From Monocercomonoides exilis (Eukaryota; Preaxostyla; Oxymonadida; Polymastigidae): 64,000 nucleotides of DNA. This document shows positions 1-13,400 of the stretch, one piece after another (the first letter of the stretch is position 1; each line of letters opens with the position of its first letter). The stretch covers positions 460,288 to 524,287 of the forward strand of contig LSRY02000057.1 in assembly GCA_001643675.2 (NCBI GenBank), written 5' to 3'. The translations under genes were made by a program, and so were the position numbers. The notes beneath the pieces were generated by a model. It did not search any database and was not told the origin of the DNA. It was given only the letters and a program-made list of their open reading frames with translations.

Positions 1-105
1 AAAAATTTTAATGATTAAATACAATAATTTTGTATTTATAAAAATGAATACAATAAAAGCAACATTCAAAAATAGAACAACAGAGTAAAGAAAATTTGTA
101 TGTTC

Positions 106-1272
106 TCATGCAAACGTTGTGTTTTTCATCGTTTCTGAGAGTTTTGTGAGTGTGTGTTCTAAAAGAAGTAGATCTTCTCGAACAATTTCTGAATCTTGAG
201 TTTCATGATGAGAATCAAGATCGATCTGTCCCCAATAAACATCAATTAGCATAGTATTTGAATGAAATGTATCTGATATTATCTGTTTACAATCAGCAGG
301 TTTATCGGAATCAATTTCTGATTTTGAAGAATCTGATATTTGTGAAATATCTTTTAAGGTCGGTTCAACAATTTCAGTTTGTTTGACCTTAACATTTTGA
401 GGACATAATTGTTCAATGATATTAACAACTTCTCCAAAAGAGCTGAATTCATGGAACGAAGGTTGGGCGTAAAAGATTCCGCATGAGAGATTTTTTGTTG
501 CGCTGTCAGAATTTGGTTCAACATCCGAAGATAATGTTGAAGTGGAAGAACAGAACAAGCTTTCATCATCAAATTTTTTCTTCTCAGAAATTTTATGGTA
601 TCCAATCTGGGGGTTGAACACATCTTGAGGAGTTATGTAGGCAGTTGAATCAGGAAGGATGTTATAATGCTGCCAAATTTCTTCGTCCAATATTCCAAGT
701 TCCTTACAATCAGTAACAAAACCAAAAATATGCACATAATACGTACCAAGCAAAAATAAACAAATGGACAAACATTGCAACTCTTTTTTGATCTAAAATC
801 TGACATTGTGAAAGGCTGAATGAGCCGGTCATGCTTTTTGAGATATGTTCTTCCAAGTATCCCATGTTCTGATGGATACAATCCTGTATAAAACGATGTT
901 AAACAACTTGTTGTAGTAGAAGGAAAGACTTCACATTAAATAGAATTAGTATAACTTTAAATTAAAAAAGAAACTTGCTCTGCATTGCTTTTTAAAATTT
1001 GTTCGAAGAAAAGACGATTCAGGAAGTGTTTTGAGGAGACTCATCCCCAACGCATCCACTAGTATAAAAATGAAAAGTTGAGGAACATCTAAGTTTGCTT
1101 GCTCATTTGAAAATAATTGTGATAATTCTTCAATCTTTGCATTATGAATGGTATTTGAATGGTTGATTTTCGAAACGATAGCATGTGAAATATCTACTAA
1201 AGTCGGTAATGAATAATCATTTGGGGCAAATCCATCCCCAACAATTTCATCTAATAAATCCACTTTTCTCAT
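106..1272 (-). CDS. Type I phosphodiesterase / nucleotide pyrophosphatase (alkaline phosphatase superfamily), 3' end probably outside window
   Basis: Three exons are read on the minus strand: 1272-975, 928-747 and 702-106, with introns of 46 nt (974-929) and 44 nt (746-703). Splicing gives 358 codons in one frame. Family motifs seen: a metal-ligand Asp in FILVDALG, the nucleophile Thr in FPSTTTS (created by joining exons 1 and 2), YPSEHGILG just after it, and QIDLDSHHE with the Asp/His metal ligands. In the family these enzymes hydrolyse phosphodiester or pyrophosphate bonds with two metal ions. The final ADHG metal motif is absent. A donor-like GTTTGC at 115-110 suggests that the TGA at 108-106 lies in an intron and that the last exon is left of the window. 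The start at 1272 is the first ATG; a GTAAGT at about 1312 leaves room for an upstream exon. Family confidence is high; substrate unknown. Confidence 0.72.
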
Positions 1273-1451
1273 TATAAGAAATAAATTTTGGGATAATTAT
1301 TCCTTGCACTTACAGCTATGCTCAAAACAAAACAAAACAAAAAAAATTAATATTAAACAATCAAAAACATTTTAAACAAGCCCGGACTAAAATTGTACGT
1401 AACAAAAATTAAAAACGAAATAATTATTAACTTAAAAAAATATTTAAATTT

Positions 1452-4400
1452 TCATTTAGCTTGTGAAAAAAAATCTTTGTAATAATCTGCAATATCAATT
1501 TCGGATTTAGTGCCTTGAATGACACGAGATATTGCAAGTAATCGAGAAGAAAATGGGTCAAACAATGAAGATGCTTCACTTTTTATTTGCGGGAAATTGA
1601 AGTCATTAATGATTGCAACAAGAACAGACAAAGGAAGCAAAGGAAGTGGGACAATAGACGAAGGGAACAAAGGTGTGGAAAGCATGTGCGAATGGAAAAT
1701 GGTCTGCGGAAGGTAGTCCAATGTTGAGAATGCAGAAGAAATGCTAGAAGCAGCTGAAGAAAATGAAGATGAATTCAAAGAATGAGGGGCTTGAGGTTGA
1801 TGAAGAGATGTCAAATCAAGAGGAGAAGAAAATATAAATGAGGGAGCAGAAGCATTCGATGGAGACATCGATTGAAGAGTAATGACTGAACCATCTGAAT
1901 TTGGTTGAGCTGGCTTTGTGCAAACAAATGGCGCGGAAGGTTGTGATAGCGAATTCAACAAACGGTCTGTTGATGAAGAGCAATTGTTTTCTAAATCTTT
2001 CTCGTTTATTCTGTCTTCTCTCTTCCATTTCTCACTCAGCCACCATATTCTTCTTCTCCTTTCCTTCTCAAACTCTATTTGATTGTTCATGTTCATCAGT
2101 TTGCGATGCATCAGATTTATGAATACGCAATGGGCTTCATCATCGTTTGCAATTCGACGAATCCACCAATCTTCAGTTTCAATTCCATTCTTTTTGTACT
2201 CTGTTCTTGCAAGACTGGACAAAGCTTTTCCTCTTGCTGTGCCATATCCATGCTTTCCTTCAATAATCTTCTTTTTATTCTCATTCCATCGCTCCTGCAA
2301 CAAAGAAAGTCGAGTCTCAATCTTCCTGTTTCGCTCGCTTCGATGCTCGATTTGTATCCTATACATCGGATGGAAGTGTTGATTGCCATCGGTAAAGGAC
2401 AAAGGCTGTGGATGAATAACAATCACTGTGCTAAATCCTAACAGATCAAATAGCAATGATGCAAAAGAGGAAGAAAATGTGGTATTCAGCGAAAGATTAT
2501 CAAAATCCAGTGGTGATGGTTTTGATGGAAGGGATGAAAACACTGAAGAATGGTGATAGAACTGATCAAAAACGATAAATGGTTCAGAATACTCCCACCA
2601 AACAACACATACGCTTGCAGATGGAGAGCAAAGAACTGGAAGAAGAGAAGAGATGTCTGGCTCTGGGAATAATAAGTATTTTGATGAAAGAGAAAGAGAA
2701 GAAGTCGAAGGAAAGCTTTCTGTTGGTACATCACTTGCTGAAAATGATTCAGGTGTTTCAATTATGAGTTGCGATTGATGAGATAGGAAAGGAGCCACAT
2801 GAAATAGAACTTCGTGAAGCGGAGTTATAAATGCAATTCTTGATTCAAATGAAACTCCTTTTATAAGTTTTTGATTTGATTCATCGCTTTCTCTTTCTTC
2901 ACATTCTTTTGCTATTTTCTGTTGATTCACATATTTCTCTCTGTTGTGGATAGACTCCTTCATCAGCTTTCCTTTATCATCAAATACCACATTCTTCGTC
3001 TGCTTCATTTCCCATCCCATTCCTCGCACAAACCATGCAAACTCCTTTGTGGGCGTCTTTTCTTCCATCACAGCACGCAGTTCAGCCAGTGATTCAGGAT
3101 CAACACCAAAGAGATATCCATAAATAATATTCAGAGATGCGTACAACTGATCACGAGCTGAATTTACTGAAGAAGAGTTGGACGAACTTCCATTTGAATT
3201 ATTCTCTTCTGAAACGCTTTTTGTATGTGTTAAATCTGCACCGAAAGATTTTTTGGTTTTTTTAGTATTGTCGCGATAATTCATTCTTCCTCTTTTAATC
3301 GTATCTTTCCCAACGAAAAACACAGCCACTTCGTCTCTTTTCTTCAGATTTAGCGTATCCAAAAATGTTAGAATATCTTCCAAAGAATCGACAAATTGAT
3401 TATTTGAATCTGTTTTTGTTGTTTTAGTTGTTGATAAGCCATCACAAACATCTGCTTTCGAAGGTTTCGAAGAAATCTCTGATGATTTCAATGTTAATGC
3501 GGATGCCTGAGAAGGATATCTTTCTTCCAAAGCAATATTTGAAATATTATTTTTCTCAAACTTTCTCTTTTGCTCATCAATTCTTTTCTTCACAATTTTT
3601 CTATTCAACCTTGTCAATGAAGATGTGAACAAAGGATTAACAAGGCAAAGCTCGCTTATCAGTTTTCGTGTAGAAGAAAGATATAAATGTGTCTGATAAT
3701 CAAACAAACGATGAAACGCATGCATAGGCTTTTTAATTGAATACTCGATTGTTGAATTAGACGGAACAGAAGGTGAGTGAACCTGCAATTGAATTTGTTC
3801 GTCATTTGATGAAATGAAGCGATTTGGAAAAAGTTGCGATTGATAATGTTGAGAAGGAGAGGATTGATCTTTTAAAAGCAATTCACCTTGTTTAATTGTT
3901 GTAGGTTGGATCTTTTCGACATCTTCTTTCTCAAATTCTGTTTCATTCTTGAAGTTTATTGAGTGAGCTGTTTCGTAGCTATTCTCTTTATCAAAAGATG
4001 TTTCTTTATCATTTAATATAACGTTTTCTTTCCCGCTATTTTCATCTGCAATTTCAGCTAATTTTACATCATCCGTCTCACTTTCATCAGTGTCTTCGTT
4101 TGATGACAACGAGGAAATTGATTCTTGTTCCTCTGTATCGCTATCTTTTGAGTCATTTTCGCATAAATCTGATTTGTTGGTATCTTTCTCAGCAATTTCA
4201 GCAAAACAATCGGCTCCACTTTGGACTTCTGCTGGCAATTTTTCCATTCCATAATTTTTCCTCTCGCGTTCAATTTCTGCCTCCATTCTTTCGATTTCTT
4301 CTTCTTGTTGTTTGAATGCTTCCTCGATTAATCTTCTCTTCTCTCTCACTGTCTTCTTTTTCGACAATGGAAATGGCACTTCAATGTCGAGTGTTTCATC

Positions 4401-7400
4401 CATTGAAACAAGAAGCGTTTGGAGATTTCCATAAGCCCCCCGCAGATTTTGTGGTGTTTCGTGCTTTGAAGGAAGTTCTGTTGATATCATGTTTTCATAA
4501 TTTTCGCAATTCTCTTCCATGTCTTTATCATTCATCTTTTCTTGTTCACTCAACGTAATGTGAGGTTTTTCAGCCATGGAATTTGTTGCTGCATTTGAAA
4601 ATGATCGAGCAATTTCATCAAATAAAGGCATGTCTCTAAAATGTTGGAGACATTTTGTCTCCATTGTTTTATCTGTTGAAAAGTTTGATGCTTCGATTTC
4701 TTTTTCATCTTTGTTTATTTGATATTCATCAGGTTGAATCATTTGATTTCCATTAGAATCATATCTGTCTTTCTCATTACTGGAAGCATCAAAGCCATCT
4801 TCATCCTTCTTTTCGATGTACTCTGCAACTTTTTCAGGGCATTTTTCAATTGTCTCTTGCCATTGCAATTCGCTCTCTCTCACACGATTGATTCGGCTTT
4901 CCCAATCTTCGTCATGTTGCTGCCTTAGCATCTCTTGATATGCCATTCTTTCATCGTATCTCCTTTTTGCTTCCTCTTCTTCTTCTTTTTTTCTTTCCTT
5001 CTCTTTTATTCTCATCAACCGTCGATTCTTTTTGTTTCTACGTTCAGTTTTCAATGCTTTATTTGCACGTTTTCTGTGTTTGTCTTCTTCACTTTCCACA
5101 TCCTTTCTAATACTCCTTTTCATTTGCATTATATCTTCGTGAATTGATAACATGCAATCGAACATTATTGGTTTTGCGTTTGGCTTCTTTTCAGTTGAAG
5201 CTAAAGATTGTGAACGAAGATCTGTTGATGACAAAGGCTCAGGAGAATTTAATGAATCTGACTGACAACGATCAGTTATTTCAATTGTGTCATTCACATT
5301 TAACTGATTACCACTTCCTTTTCCTTCGCATTCGGTTAATTTACCATCATTTTCCTCCAAAGAATCGTTAGAGAAAACCTCGATTTGCTTTTTCAATTGC
5401 AGCTGAAGCGTTAATGCTTCAGTAGATGCCTTTAATTCTGGAGGAAGATTGAAAGCTTCATGTTCACTTGCTGAATCAAGTTCACTTGAAGCAATACTTT
5501 CATCTTGTCCATATCCATTTATTTCTGAAACTTTTACAATATTCTCAGTGATTTTTGATTCGGATTTTTGAGGGAGATTTGCCTTTGAAGGGGAAATCCT
5601 TGAGACAGATGACACAGTTGGAGTTTCATGCCTAATTGTTGCAGGGTTGTCAAAGTTCACAGGAGAGAAATCCCAGGCATGTCTTCCAGCAACATCTCTT
5701 ATTATCAATCGAGTAACATGCCGCTGTTTTTTCGTTTTTTCGTTTTTAATATTATTGTCTAATAAAGAAGCATTTTCATCAAATACCAAATCAGAAACGG
5801 ATATGATTGATTCATCTCCCAAAGAAAAGTGCAAAGTTCTGAGAACTTTTGACGGGTTGCCCGAAAGTGTAGAACGGGCAGAGCTTGAGAGATAGGATTT
5901 GCTATCCATTCCAAACGAAAACAAGCCAAACGGCCTCCTTTCGCTCAGATTGGTGAACGGATCATCATCAAAGCGAAGCATTTGTTGTGAAGGATAAAAA
6001 AGCAGAGGGATAGAAATCGCATCAAGTCCATCATCAAATGTATAATGTTTGTTCAAACTGTTTGAATACAGCATAATCCTTGCAGCCTGCTCAGAAGGAG
6101 AGTCTTGTGAATTTAATGAATTTTCTTGTTCGCTTTTGTTAATTTCATTCTCTTCATTCAAATTATCCAATGTTGTCGGATGCAAATATCCGCATCCACT
6201 TCCATTCCACACGTTCTCACTGTCATTTGTTGCGGAACTGTTCCACTCTTTTGCCCTGCTCATCGCAACAGTCATGAGCATCCTGCTCAGAAGAGAAATC
6301 GAACGGTCGATTGAATCACCAAGCTGGATGAGCTGCGTAGAAGGATGGTTCATCTTTTCATAAAGCTGATATCGATTGAGTGATGAAGACAACAAGAAAT
6401 CAGTGGAAATAGATTGTGATTGAATATGATGTGACAAAGAGGAATTTTGAGAAAATTCTTGAGAATTTGCATATTCTGATTCGTTTTTGTATTCATTATT
6501 TAACTCTTTGTCTAAATTTATTTCTCTTTCCTGCAAAGGTTTTTGCAGAACATTTGCTTGCGTTGAATTCTCTTGTTCATCATCATCTTTTACATCAGAT
6601 GATGAAAACGGTGAAGTAATAAAATCTCTAGCTCGATCATCGCTTTGCTCTTCAGAATCATTTACAGTTACAGAAATTACAGAATTTTCATCAGCCCCAT
6701 CGACTGTTGAGAAATGAGTGGCAGTTACAATATTTCCTTCAGTTGTTTCATTCTTTTGCAAAGGAATGCAATTATTTTCAATCATTTGTTCATCTACAGA
6801 TTTGGCATGCTCCTTCATGTCATTTCCACGTAATTGCATCTCATCCAGATTTGAAGTGTCTATTTCATTGCCGACAGATATTTTCTCAAAGTCAGCTGAC
6901 AAAGAAGACTCATCACGGATAGGCGAATCGCTTTTATCAACAGGCCAAAAAGAAGATGATTGATCGGTTGTTGGAGAACCTTCATTCGTTGGAGATTGTT
7001 GGGTTTCAGAGGATTGCAAGTCGGTTTCTGCAGAAAAAGTTACCTCGCTCGAATTGTTTCTCTTATGTGCTATTTCAGAGATCTGTGATTGTAAATGCGA
7101 TTGGTCAGCATTTGTGGATGTTTTGTTGATTAATAATGAAGCTAACTCTTCTTGTTTGAGAAGACTTTCAGGTTCGTCTGAAATAGCAGAAGTTAACTGG
7201 ATATCAGAAAACGGAGCTGCTGAAAGCTTCATTGGAAGAGGACGTTGTGAGCTGTTCTCAATCCCTGCTTGCCTCGTCTGAATCAGTGCATTCGATCGAT
7301 GAAGATTAGAAAGTGTGGGTGGAGGCGGAGTTGGTTCTAACCCATCTTCTGATTGTGAAGTTGACATAACAGCATTTATCCCCTGCTCATCTTTCAAGCT

Positions 7401-10400
7401 GTGTCCCTTTTGTTTCGCTTCGTTTTCTGTAATTGCGAGAAAACCGGAATCAGTCAAAGAAGTCTGAGCAACATCAAGTAGGGAAGAAGGCGCTTGTGGA
7501 GAGGCCGATGCAGCATCATTTACAGAAGAATCACTTGCTTCAATATGAGAGGAAGACAATGTGTCAGAAAATGGGCTTGCTTTCACTTTCCGACTGAATG
7601 GCCTTGTGCCAAACGTTGTCTCCTCATCAAAACTGAAAAAGTCGTCAAAAAGCATCAGCCTTTCCTTCACAATATCGTCGTCTTCGCTATTTTCAAGACG
7701 CAGACTATTAATCATATCGCTAGAAAATCCCCTTGTCTTCAATGATTCTTTCAGTGCTTGCAATCTCTTTTTCTTGTGGTGTAATGCTTTTTCTCTGTCT
7801 CTTTGCCTCTTCTCTTTCCCAATTGCCATCACATTCCTTCTCTCTTCTATTGACACACATCTGTGGTAATCCAGCATCTTCGCCTCAACCTTCATTTCTC
7901 TGTCTTCATCTTCAATCACAGAAAACTTATCAAATCCTTCAAAATCAGTGAAAAATACATGTGAAAACGGAGAAAGCGAAGGATATCGAGAAGAAAGTGT
8001 TGGAGTGATGATAAAGGGAGACAAAGACGATGGATTAAAGCTTGAAGAAGGAAGAGAGTGAATCTGTGAAGCCAAAGAAGATGGGGAATTAGATGAGAAT
8101 GGAGTTGAGAGCGTTGACAAAGCCAGCGATGAAGACAGGTTCATTCCAGAAGCGATGAACGGGGATGAAGGCGCGTGGAGAGGCGAGTATTTTGCATTGT
8201 CTGCAATGGCAATGCCATTCAATGAGCGATATGAAACAGTCGGCAGATGATGAACTTGTGAGATGGCTGTGCTGGAAGCAGTGAGTGGTATAGCAGCGAT
8301 TGGCAGTGCAGCCGAAGAGACGGAGGAAGACGAGGTGATTGCTGTGGATGCATTTGAAGGCAGCGCAACAGGCGAAACATCTGTTGTGCTCTGAGGAGAA
8401 ATCAAGTTTGATGAATTGGAAGGAAATTGCGAAGATGGGTCGAAATATGGAGATGTTGAGGCTGTTGAGAAGGAAGAGTAGTTTGAAGGCGAAGGATAGC
8501 CTGGCTGCAATGGCTTGTTCTCCACGTTGGACAAAGACATCGCTTGCTCAAAGATCGCAAAAATAGGCTGTTAATATCAAAAATCAAAAAAAAAAAAAAA
8601 AAAAAAAAAAAAATAAAAAAAAATAAAAATAAAAAAATAAAAAAATAACAACAAAAATGGAAAAAACATTTATTTTATTAATTGAATTTATATTTGAAAT
8701 TAAACAAAAATTAAAAGTATGGCAAAGATAAATATAAAGTCAAAAAATAAAATAGCCAATCGCAGACCTTAATAAACTGCGGAGTCGCGCTCAGCTGTCT
8801 GCAGTTGACCAGCCACTCGCAGGCGCATCTGAGGAAAGCGCACACAATTTCACTCCGAGCACGCTTTGTCATTCCGACTGACACGACGCTCTTCATTGCA
8901 GAGTTGAGAGCCATCATGATGCGGACACAGCGTGAAGGGTCGACTACAAGCAGGAAAGAGGAGAAGAAGGAGAGCTGGGTGAGTGCATTCACAACTGTCA
9001 GGGTAGTGAAGATGTCCCTCAGCTCAATCGACTTCTGCAGAATGTCAAATAGTACAGGCATCACTTCACCTAAATCCAGAGGACTCACTTGCTCTGACTG
9101 AGAATACGAGGAATCTGATTGGTCATTTGAGGAATAAGAAGAACTGAAAGAAGAAGATGTTGAATAAATTTTTGACTGTACGAATGTAGTTTGCTGATGT
9201 GTCATTTCTGTTCCTGGGATCTGTTTACAGTCAGCAGCAATGCTCTTCTCCAGCTGCGTCATCATTTCTCCCCATCTCTCTTCTTTTTCCTTCTCCTTCT
9301 CTTCCATCGTTCGGAGCACCAGTATGTTCATCAGGATGTTCATAACACCCTTCAGCACCAGAATTAGATGTTGTGTTCTGTTTGTTTTTGAGTGGGCTGC
9401 CATATACTCAAATATCTGCCTCTGTGTCTGATGCCACACACTTGATGGAATGGATGACTTGGATGCATTTGACATCATTGCAGAGGTTATACGGGAATCG
9501 TGAATGAACTGACAGGAAGAAGGATCAGACGGATTCAATGGAGAAGAATGAAGTGAAGATTGTGGTTTGGGGGGAGGAGGAACAGGTGGCATAAATGGTG
9601 CAGTACTTTGTTGTTCAGAAGGAGAATTCTCCTTTGAAGAGGAAGAGGAAGTAGAAGGAGATGAATTGGAAGATGCATTTGATACAGTTTCTGAGGAGCA
9701 AGTGCTCACATTCATCCACTGTGATAATCCTGTTGGGAGCATCATCGACATCATCGTCATCTCTCCATCTTCGTCGAGGCTGTGCAGCATCATCATAATC
9801 ATCCTCTCCAACTCTGTTCTCTCCATCGCCTCGCCTTCATCCACCACCTTCCACACAACACTCTGCCCATCCTGTTCAGCTATTAAGCTTTCTTGTTCTT
9901 TCTTTGCCTGCAGCTCCGCTTCTCTCTCCCTCCTCTTCCAAAACAGCACATTCAGTCTTTCCTTCATCTTGTCTCTTTTCTCGCTCTTCCTCGCATTCCA
10001 TCCGTTCCACCCGCACACTCCACAGACAGACACCATCGTCTCCAGTGCGATCAGCCTTGTTGACGAATGGAAGTAAATGAACTCCTTTTGGCACTCTGCA
10101 AAAGAGGGGAGGATGCTCAGAGTGAATGGCAGGTGCCTCTGAAACAGTGGACGAATGAATGGGATGATGTATTCGACACAGCGAAAGTTGCGTGTTCTGA
10201 AGGGCTGCGAAATGCAGTTGAGAGAGCGAGACAAATATTGGATGTTCAATGGCACCTGCTGCGGACGGGCAAGAAGACGGATGATGATAATAAGCGAGAG
10301 AGCACAGGAGTTTGTGTAGCTGATGTGAAATAGAATGAACAAAAATGATAAGAGAATGCAATTAATTACATAAGAATTTAATTTGCAGAATATAAACATT

Positions 10401-13400
10401 TTAAGCGAAATCAAATAAAAAGAATTATCAGAAGATATTATGTATTTGTTGCAAACCCTTTGTTGATCATCTGTTTTTCTTCAAACAAATAACTCCCAAA
10501 CAACGCAAACAAAGTGTTTGAGTCGATGCTCCTTTGCTTCTCTCTCAATTCTCTGCGTCTCTGCACTTCGTGTTGCACAGCTACCATTTTTTCATCACTC
10601 GTCTTGCATCTTTTCCTTCTCCTTCCAACAGCACCACAATTCGTGGAATTTTCATCACTTTCTTCATCACTGCTGTCGTTGCTATCATTATCATCATCTT
10701 CTCCCTCTTCTCCTTCTCCTTCTCCTTCTTCTCCTTCTTTGTTTCCTTTTCCGCTTTCCTCTTTCTCTGCTCCTTCATCGCTCTTCTCATGCTTTTCATC
10801 AACAAAACGTGACTGCGATTGTTCAGAGGCCGCCACTTTTTTCGATGAAGCACTCGAAGACTGCGCAAAAGAAGGAGCAGAAGAGAATGGATTGACTGTC
10901 TGTGTGTGGATGAATGACACACCAGCATGTTCTGAAGGTTGAGAAGTGCCTGAGCTGCCTCCAACAGGCGACGAGGAAGGAGAAGGCAGCTCAGATGAGA
11001 ATGAAGATGCACCCCCAAATGAGAAGGAGACAAAAGGAGAATCCAGAGAAGAAGGATGGTTGGACGAGGCAGACAGAGCAAGAGGAAAAGATGAAGGCGA
11101 TAAAGAGGAGCCTTGCAATGAGCCAATCTCGTTATATCCATTGTCTCCATTGAATGAATTGTCAATTTGTTCTTCAATCTCTCCACTTCCAGCTGAAGAT
11201 GCATCGTTTGCGTGTTGTTCGTTCTGTTGCGTTGTTATTGTTGAATCAGAGTAAATTCTTGTGTCCTTATTCCTTTCTGTTCGTAACGGTGGAATCAATG
11301 AAGCAGATGAAGGAGATTCATCTTCATCGCCATCAGCTTCTTCGGCTGTTTTGTTTGACTGTTCTGATGATATCATTGGAGAAGCAGAAGATTGCGTTGA
11401 TGATGATGATGCAGCTGAAATTGTCACTCTCTCTATGTTTTGTCCTAATGCACTGAGTGGATCATCCTCAGCAACTGTTGTTGTTGCATTTGGCTGATTT
11501 GAAAGTGAAGAGGCAGAAACAGACTTTGGAGGAAGAGGAGGAACAGGAACTGGCTGAGAAGGCACAAAAAGAGGAGAGGAAGAAGAAGAAGAAGATGATG
11601 ATGATGATGATGATGATGATGCACGTTGTGTGCTGTTCACTTCATTCAATGCTGACATTGATAGCAGAGATGTAGCTGGTTGTATGGAAGTGTATCCATC
11701 TGGCTGTTGGGTGGCTGAAGGGGGTGAGAATTCAATCAGAGGCGTCGGCGGGTCGCTGCTCAGCTCTGCCGAGTCGAGCGAGGCAATCAGCGTGGATGTG
11801 GTGGAGATGGCATGATGGCTGGTGTTATTGTTGCTATTGTTATTGTTACCAATGTTATCATCTTTTTCCTTTGAAGACTGATGTTTCCCTTCTTTCGAGT
11901 CAGTCGTGCCTTCTCCGTTGAGTCTGCTGCTGTTTCGCTTCGCTTCATAGATTCTAGTTACATCTGGTTCGTATTTCTTCTTCATCCTCGCCAGTTCGAA
12001 GTCAAAGCAATTGACATCTTGCTGCTGAGAAAGGTCAGAATAAGCATCGCTGCTGATTTCATCTTCAATTCCAATCCATTTGGCAACTGACCGCGCCCTC
12101 TTTGCATTCTCCTCTGCTTTTCGTTGTTCTTGTTCTCTTTCCTGTTCTCTTTCTCTTTCGCTGCGGAAGAAAGAAGAGCGATCACGACTGTCAGAGAAAG
12201 AAGGGGAGTGAGTGATGGTCTGATAAGAAGAAGACGAAGAAGACGATGATGAAATTTGAATGGAAGAATTTGATTGATTTGAGAGAGGCGCAGGCAAAGT
12301 GGAAGAAGACAGTGATAATGTCGATGAAGAAGCAGAAAGAGAGCTCAAACCAGACTGGCTAGCAGATGACAATGAAGAAGATGAAGATGAAGAAGACAAA
12401 GAAGAAGAGGAAGAGGAAGAGGAAGAAGATGATGATGAAGGTGGAGATGAAGAAAATGGCATTCCAGATGAATTAGAAGAGGAGCGCGCATCTCTTCTTC
12501 TTCTGGCTGCTCTCACTTCAGGAACGATCTCCAGTGTTAGATGATCAAATCTCTCGATGTTCCAAAAGCCATTCACTTCTCCATCATTCATCAAGTCTTC
12601 CTCTTCTGTTGTGGAGCCTATTAATAAGTCAATTAATTCGCGTATTGTGCGAATGAAAAGGAAGTGATTTTGTGCTGATAATTGAGAGGAAATGGAAGGA
12701 GAGGCAGAAGATGGCTGGGTGGATGGATTGGATGAGGAAGAGGAAGAAGAAGATGAGGAGGAGGAAAGAGAAGAAGAAGCAGAAGAGGAAGAAGATAAAG
12801 AAGATGTTGAAGCAGAATTTTGTGGAGAAGCAGAAGGAGAAGAAGGAAGAGAGCCAGAGTCGAAGATGTCGATGAGTGACCGCCATTTGAACAGATCTTC
12901 CTGTTGTTTTGTGAAGAAAGTGAATGGAATGCGATAGAATGGATGGAGAGGGGCTGAATTGTAAGTCAGAGGAGCATGCGATGTTGAGTTAGAAGAAGGA
13001 AATGTAGAGTCGTTTGATGATTTTAGAGGAGAAGATGATGGAGAGGAGGAAGAAGAAGAGGAGGAAGATGTGGTGAAAGCATCTGCCAAACGCTTTTGAG
13101 GAGAAAAAGATGATGAAAATCCTCTTTGCAATGAATCTTGTTTGATTTCAGAAGAGTTCATTGATTGATTTTGTGTTAGCTGATTTGGAAGGTTTGATCT
13201 TTGGATGGCTTGAAGAGGTCTGACTGAAGGAGGCGGGGCAGAAGGAGGCGGGGCAGGCACATGTGGCATGAGAGGAGAGGCAGGGCTGCCAACATTTGAA
13301 GCAGGAGATGAAGAATGAGAAAGAGAAGCAGAGGAAGAAGAAGAAGAAGAGGATGAAGAGGAGGAGGAGGATGATGAAGGAGCAGATGTGTCTATCACCA

